A stretch of DNA of 46,860 bases from Deltaproteobacteria bacterium (GTDB lineage Bacteria; Bdellovibrionota_C; UBA2361; SZUA-149; JADZAE01), in NCBI GenBank assembly GCA_020852715.1, contig JADZAE010000030.1, forward strand, positions 1 through 46,860, in the 5' to 3' direction. A program made the translations under genes and the position numbers. The notes beneath the pieces were generated by a model, which searched no databases, was not told where the DNA came from, and saw only the letters and a program-made list of their open reading frames with translations. Shown here piece after piece: positions 43,152 to 46,860 of the stretch (within the stretch, counting starts at the first letter, position 1; every line of letters begins with the position of its first letter).

Positions 43152-43466
43152 CTAAACTAGTGTAGTTTTAGCCATCGCGGTGGTCGCCGGCACATCGGCA
43201 AAGGTAATATTTAGTTTTGCAGCCAACGTTTGATGAAGTCTAATCCTCACACCCTCCGGCATCGGGACATCTTTCAACTCATGGGCGCTATTAAGAATCA
43301 ACTGCAAGTCATAAGCAAGACGAGAACATACTGAGCAGTGGGAGATATGTTTCTCGATCAATTCATTAAGCTCAGCAGCCAGCTCATGATCGAGATAGTC
43401 GCTGATTAGTTCTTCGACTTTTTTGCAAGTAATAGTCTTAGCAATTATTTTTTGTTCTTTTCTCAT
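43152..43466 (-). CDS. Zinc-finger anti-sigma-like protein
   Basis: 104 residues with an anti-sigma zinc-finger signature: CKKVEELISDYLDHEL, then HISHCSVCSRL, giving H-x3-C-x2-C. Such ZAS domains bind ECF sigma factors. No membrane segment follows, so this is a soluble form, unlike RseA-type anti-sigmas. No sigma factor gene lies next to it. The start is doubtful: ATG at 43466 or GTG at 43475; neither has a well-spaced binding site. Confidence 0.72.
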   Translation of the reverse strand: MRKEQKIIAKTITCKKVEELISDYLDHELAAELNELIEKHISHCSVCSRLAYDLQLILNSAHELKDVPMPEGVRIRLHQTLAAKLNITFADVPATTAMAKTTLV

Positions 43467-43546
43467 ACCTTCCACACTCGGATAAACGACAAATCAAGTT
43501 TCAGTAATTAAAAAGAACCTATGAGGAAAACGTGAGAATAACCTGA

Positions 43547-43705
43547 GTGCTGAAACTGCTTATCTACATCTTCGATTATTTTTTAGAGCAAAGAGAAAAT
43601 ATTCCTAAAATTTCACTCTTTCGCTCGTTACCTGATTGGATGCACAAAATAATAAAAGAGATGCTATTTTTTATCCTGCTAGCCTCAATATTTTTACCTC
43701 TCTAA
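43547..43705 (+). CDS. Possible 52-residue protein
   Basis: An open frame from GTG 43547 to TAA 43703-43705 has protein-like composition: a basic, aromatic N-terminal part and a hydrophobic C-terminal segment MLFFILLASIFLPL. No ribosome binding site is apparent and a stop codon immediately precedes the GTG. It may be chance or the remains of a larger gene. Confidence 0.22.
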   Translation: MLKLLIYIFDYFLEQRENIPKISLFRSLPDWMHKIIKEMLFFILLASIFLPL

Positions 43706-43754
43706 GTAACTAAAACTATTAGGCTTAATAAAAATAAGTCCTGTTTACGTATCC

Positions 43755-44159
43755 GTAACCGTTCACGACTTATTAATATGTGAGGAAGCAGCTACTTACA
43801 AAATATCAAAAAATAAAAATTTATACTTTTAAATAACCTGTAACCGTCGCGATTTTGAGCCGAATACGAGGCGCGGTGCGACATTAGAAGCATATCTGGC
43901 GCCTAACAATAATAAAGAATAAACTGCAAACTAGCGAGCAGTTTATTCCTTATTTAAAGACGAGTGGCGAGCACCAATTGAGGATTCTTATGCGACCCTC
44001 GTCGAGGGTTCTTAAAGCAAAGAACTCGCTATCTTCACAGCAAGAACCGAAGCAATTCGGTAGTGTAGTGAACTACTCGCGGAGCAATTCGAGAGCCCAA
44101 AAGCGACTCTCGACCCACGATGTCTGACAAAGTAGTCGGCCAAAAGCGTGAACGGTTAC
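43755..44159 (+). ncRNA. Hairpin-rich non-coding element bounded by inverted GTAACCGTTCACG
   Basis: GTAACCGTTCACG at 43755-43767 and CGTGAACGGTTAC at 44147-44159 are perfect 13-base inverted ends. Inside are at least five strong hairpins: a 17-bp stem with one mismatch (43911-43927 with 43938-43954), ACCCTCG-T-CGAGGGT (43995-44009), CCGAA-GCAA-TTCGG (44047-44060), GTAGT-GA-ACTAC (44065-44076) and CGAGAG with CTCTCG (44090-44112). No open frame spans it. It could be a structured RNA read rightward into the terminator at 44218-44240, or a mobile repeat. Type ncRNA is tentative. Confidence 0.4.
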
Positions 44160-44217
44160 CTGTTTACACCACTTCGAGGTGGCAGCTAACGGTATCAATA
44201 GGAGGCTCAATAGCCGA

Positions 44218-44240
44218 CCTATCACGTCGATAGGTTTTAT
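44218..44240 (+). terminator. Rho-independent terminator
   Basis: CCTATC-ACGTC-GATAGG is followed on the plus strand by TTTTATTT. It would terminate rightward transcription from the hairpin-rich element. The stem also lies directly after the stop codon of the minus-strand metalloprotease-like gene, but the T tract points the other way. Confidence 0.6.
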
Positions 44241-46676
44241 TTAATCAACGTCAACGACGAAATGTGCAAAGGCTTTTTTCCCGCCACTGTCTTCGGCTTT
44301 AATCGTAAAGAAATGAGCTCCTGAACTAAGATTTGAAAGCTCAACTGCGTTCCCCACGATCGCGCAATTTGATGAAGTCGGCAGACAAGAAACCGTCGGA
44401 GCATCGCCATCATCATCAGTAGCGGTAAACGAAATTACTGCATCTCTGTTGCTGGAAGTAACATGCTCAGAACTAATTTCCAAGCCGGGAGTAGTATTAC
44501 CATCGAGGTCAGCTAACAAAGCATCAATACTAGCTCGATATTGTGTTTCCGGCAGAAACGGCACTTGAAAACGATATGTGCTCGTATCTATTTCCTCGGC
44601 CGCGACAAAATGCCTCACTGATCGCTCTATCTGCCGATAAACCTGTAATACCTCAGTTACGTTTCTCGCTACATATATAAAACCCACACGGAATTTCTTT
44701 TCACTAGTCTGGTAATTTGGTGAACGTGGGCCATTGTTATCTTCGACCCAAGTTTGATCATACTTACTGACAGCTTCATAGGAAACAGTATTATCTTCAT
44801 TATAAACGGGCGAGTCCAGAACATATAAATCAGGGAAAGCGTCGTTTAATCCTAGTAAGTATAAATCGTGATCAGAAAAAGTGTCGGTTTCATTTTTTTC
44901 CAAGCTGTCCACGGCCGTCCAATAAAAACCATTACCCGGATCACCGACTATCTGCTTTACAGTTTGATAACTATCATCCGAATAACTAGCCGCCATTTGA
45001 CCCGAAGCCGTAGAGTTCGCTAGCCAATGTCCTGACCCTACCTCGGCACCAATAAACACACCCCAGTTGTGTCCGATTTCATGGTCGAACACTCCCAAAG
45101 AACCATCAATGACTGTTCCTGATCCGATATGATAGCGGCAAATATTGGGCACATTTGTTCCCGTGATACTATCCTCGCCAACACCGGAAGCAATGCTTCT
45201 TTGGGTAATTACGCTGGGCACACGCGCCGGCTGTAAATTATTAGCCATGATGTTCACAAAGAAATAATCATCAGGAAAATGAGTCTTTAGCGTGCTGATA
45301 TAATTATTCATGTTACTTGTCGAATAAACACTAAACCAGCTATCGAGCCCTGACCAAGTAACTTGAGTTGGCGATGGAATTATAAATAATACATGCTCGG
45401 TATAATAAAGGCGGGTGGTTATTTCAGCTAACGGAAAATAAGTGACCGTGACTTCCTCTGTCGAGCTTCCATTAATATTTGTGGCGGTTAAAGTGTAAGT
45501 TGTCGTTTCGCTAGGATGAACACTGACAAAAGGTTTAATCGTCACGCTCCCGACAGTCGGGCTAATACTTAGGGTCTCATAGTTAGTCGCCGTCCAGTGT
45601 AACTGCGTGGGCACACGTGGCCCGGCTGTAGTCGGATTCGCATAAAAACTGCTAATTACAGGTAGCCCCACAGTAACTTTTACTGTCGCCGTCTTGCTGC
45701 CATATAAGTTAGTTGCCGTAAGTTTATACGTTGTCGTCTGCGTGGGTGATACTGACTGCGAGCTACCGCTTACTGTCCCCACTGAATTATCAATGCTAAT
45801 TGTTGTTGCCCCTGAGACATTCCAATTAAGCGTTGTGCTATCTCCCGGCATAATTCCTGGGGAAGATGCGCTAAAGCTGGAAATTACCGGCAATGCTCCC
45901 ACTTGCAAAGTTAGCGCTGCCGCGCTGGAACCGATCTCATTAGCCGCGACCAAAGTGTAAGTGGTGGTCGTCGCCGGGCCGGCGTTATAAAATTTACGTT
46001 TGGTAACATCAATGCCATTGATCTTTAATGTTTTAAATCCTGTTACTGACCATTCCAAAGCCGTTTTTTGTCCCCGCACAAGGATAGGCAGTTTAGATCT
46101 AAAACTTTTGATTATCGGAACCGTCCCCACCCAAACTTGAACAACAGCTGTTTTGGAACCAAACATATTACTTACTGTTAGAGTATAAGTTGTCGTTTTA
46201 GTCGGAGAGATAGTTGTCGAACTACCGTTAACTGTTCCCACTCCTTGATTGATACTATGAGACGTGGCGCCCGAAGTAACCCAACTTAACGTAACGCTGC
46301 CACCAACCGTTACTCCACGCGGCGAGGAAGTAAAACTTGTTATCGTGGGAAGATTACCAACAGTGATTGTCAATGAAGCACTACTTGACCCATAGCTATT
46401 GATAGCTGTCAAAATGTAAGTTGTTGTTACTCGTGGCGCAACCATGCGAGAGATGCCAGTAACAACACCCACGCCCGGACTAATAATCATTCTTGTTGCC
46501 CCGGTTACTACCCAACGTAGAGTAGTTTTTTTACCTTTGGCCAGTACCGCAGGAGTAGCATTAAAGCTACTAATGACAGGAGCGCTCTGTGCATGCGCCG
46601 AGCAAACTGAACTGCCCAAAAAAGCCGCAGCCAGCAAAATCGCCAAAGCAACAAACCTTATAAATCTAAATCCCAA
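44241..46676 (-). CDS. Secreted protein with five Ig-like repeats and HEIGH metalloprotease-like region
   Basis: 811 residues. A signal peptide (ALAILLAAAFLGSSVCSAHA) is followed by five repeats of about 76 residues (roughly 33-109, 110-186, 187-262, 263-338 and 339-414). Each starts like PVISSF and ends with TTTYTLTATNxxGSS and a beta strand. Residues 415-640 hold a possible zinc peptidase: HEIGH at 532-536 with H550 in GSGHW as a possible third ligand; the metzincin HExxHxxGxxH is not present. The C-terminal 100 residues form a cadherin-like domain with DDDGDAP. It is probably secreted or surface bound and degrades or binds surface polymers. No sorting signal is recognised at the C terminus. 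Confidence 0.85.
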   Translation of the reverse strand: MGFRFIRFVALAILLAAAFLGSSVCSAHAQSAPVISSFNATPAVLAKGKKTTLRWVVTGATRMIISPGVGVVTGISRMVAPRVTTTYILTAINSYGSSSASLTITVGNLPTITSFTSSPRGVTVGGSVTLSWVTSGATSHSINQGVGTVNGSSTTISPTKTTTYTLTVSNMFGSKTAVVQVWVGTVPIIKSFRSKLPILVRGQKTALEWSVTGFKTLKINGIDVTKRKFYNAGPATTTTYTLVAANEIGSSAAALTLQVGALPVISSFSASSPGIMPGDSTTLNWNVSGATTISIDNSVGTVSGSSQSVSPTQTTTYKLTATNLYGSKTATVKVTVGLPVISSFYANPTTAGPRVPTQLHWTATNYETLSISPTVGSVTIKPFVSVHPSETTTYTLTATNINGSSTEEVTVTYFPLAEITTRLYYTEHVLFIIPSPTQVTWSGLDSWFSVYSTSNMNNYISTLKTHFPDDYFFVNIMANNLQPARVPSVITQRSIASGVGEDSITGTNVPNICRYHIGSGTVIDGSLGVFDHEIGHNWGVFIGAEVGSGHWLANSTASGQMAASYSDDSYQTVKQIVGDPGNGFYWTAVDSLEKNETDTFSDHDLYLLGLNDAFPDLYVLDSPVYNEDNTVSYEAVSKYDQTWVEDNNGPRSPNYQTSEKKFRVGFIYVARNVTEVLQVYRQIERSVRHFVAAEEIDTSTYRFQVPFLPETQYRASIDALLADLDGNTTPGLEISSEHVTSSNRDAVISFTATDDDGDAPTVSCLPTSSNCAIVGNAVELSNLSSGAHFFTIKAEDSGGKKAFAHFVVDVD

Positions 46677-46799
46677 AGCAAAAACTCCCTCTTTACTAAA
46701 ATACCTCTAGTAATTATCGGCCATTCCCCCAATAACTATAGCGTTTTTCATAAATGCTGACCGTTAAGTATTGTGTTGACAAAGAGTGATTATCTCAGA

Positions 46800-46860
46800 A
46801 TGAGCATTAACGAAGTAGGTGATAGCGGTAAAGACGCGTTGGGAAAGGACATCGATAGAA
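46800..46860 (+). CDS. Possible start of a gene cut by the window end
   Basis: ATG at 46800 opens a frame without stop to the window end; the first residues read SINEVGDSGKDALGKDIDR. TTGACA lies 19 bases upstream, but no matching -10 is visible, and no clear binding site. It is oriented away from the metalloprotease-like gene. Confidence 0.3.
   Translation, partial: MSINEVGDSGKDALGKDIDR

Noticed and set aside
46776..46800. Promoter with TTGACA before the partial frame at the right edge
   Set aside because: No -10 hexamer at 16-18 bases; only the -35-like hexamer is present.

Overview
The window looks like a chromosomal segment of a free-living, flagellated, diderm bacterium of moderate GC content. 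Diderm markers are an MlaA-type phospholipid transport protein, several signal-peptide and lipoprotein genes, and a VKOR-DsbA oxidative folding enzyme. The rnc-era-der-guaA block, a Hanks-type Ser/Thr kinase, an SprA-related protein, RmuC and a flagellar hook protein fit lineages of the former Deltaproteobacteria or Bdellovibrionota-like groups. The sequence alone does not settle the phylum.

Layout. 1-982: repeat-rich non-coding DNA. 983-6182: RNA processing and GTPase block (rnc, era, der with a long acidic linker) followed by guaA. 6183-9171: a RAYT-type Y1 transposase with REP-like GTGCCGGGCAC palindromes on both sides, and an orphan flgE with a candidate sigma-54 promoter. 9172-13400: rmuC, then a membrane-anchored helical-repeat protein with an ABC-2 exporter. 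13405-16150: a minus-strand run of mtnP, cysE, an unknown gene and yqeY. 16286-20745: tRNA-Gly(CCC), a lipoprotein, an unknown gene, two paralogous small secreted proteins, a nucleoside phosphorylase, a tRNA-Met(CAT) and a partial copy of that tRNA. 20991-24582: an arsenic operon (operator, arsR, arsP-like permease, a thioredoxin-like protein without its CXXC, acr3, radical SAM protein). 24829-26280: a decayed zone with a frame-broken STAS gene and a multiply frameshifted sulfotransferase-methyltransferase pseudogene. 26784-31445: a Ser/Thr kinase, convergent with a DegT aminotransferase, carbamoyltransferase and SxtJ-type cluster. 31563-34990: response regulator, HPt protein and membrane proteins. 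35574-39219: SprA-related protein, ilvE, and mlaA coupled to a ferredoxin-NADP reductase. 39341-43466: small membrane and unknown proteins, VKOR-DsbA, two exported proteins and a zinc-finger anti-sigma-like protein. 43755-44240: a structured non-coding element with a terminator. 44241-46676: a secreted protein of five Ig-like repeats and a HEIGH metalloprotease-like region.

The most unusual content is non-coding. Three kinds of dispersed structured repeat are present. (a) A roughly 180-nt multi-hairpin element occurs at 26466-26648 and 39943-40150; its flanks lie in the same orientation in both copies, but the loop inside the long stem is inverted in one relative to the other. (b) An element of about 260-480 nt occurs at 117-377 and 35094-35574, with imperfect terminal inverted repeats and a hairpin whose two arms differ between copies while pairing is kept. 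(c) A 405-bp hairpin-rich element at 43755-44159 is bounded by GTAACCGTTCACG in inverted orientation, and the same motif recurs at 17000. Repeats (a) to (c) come with no obvious recombinase in the window. The REP-like palindromes are a separate set and cluster around the RAYT gene.
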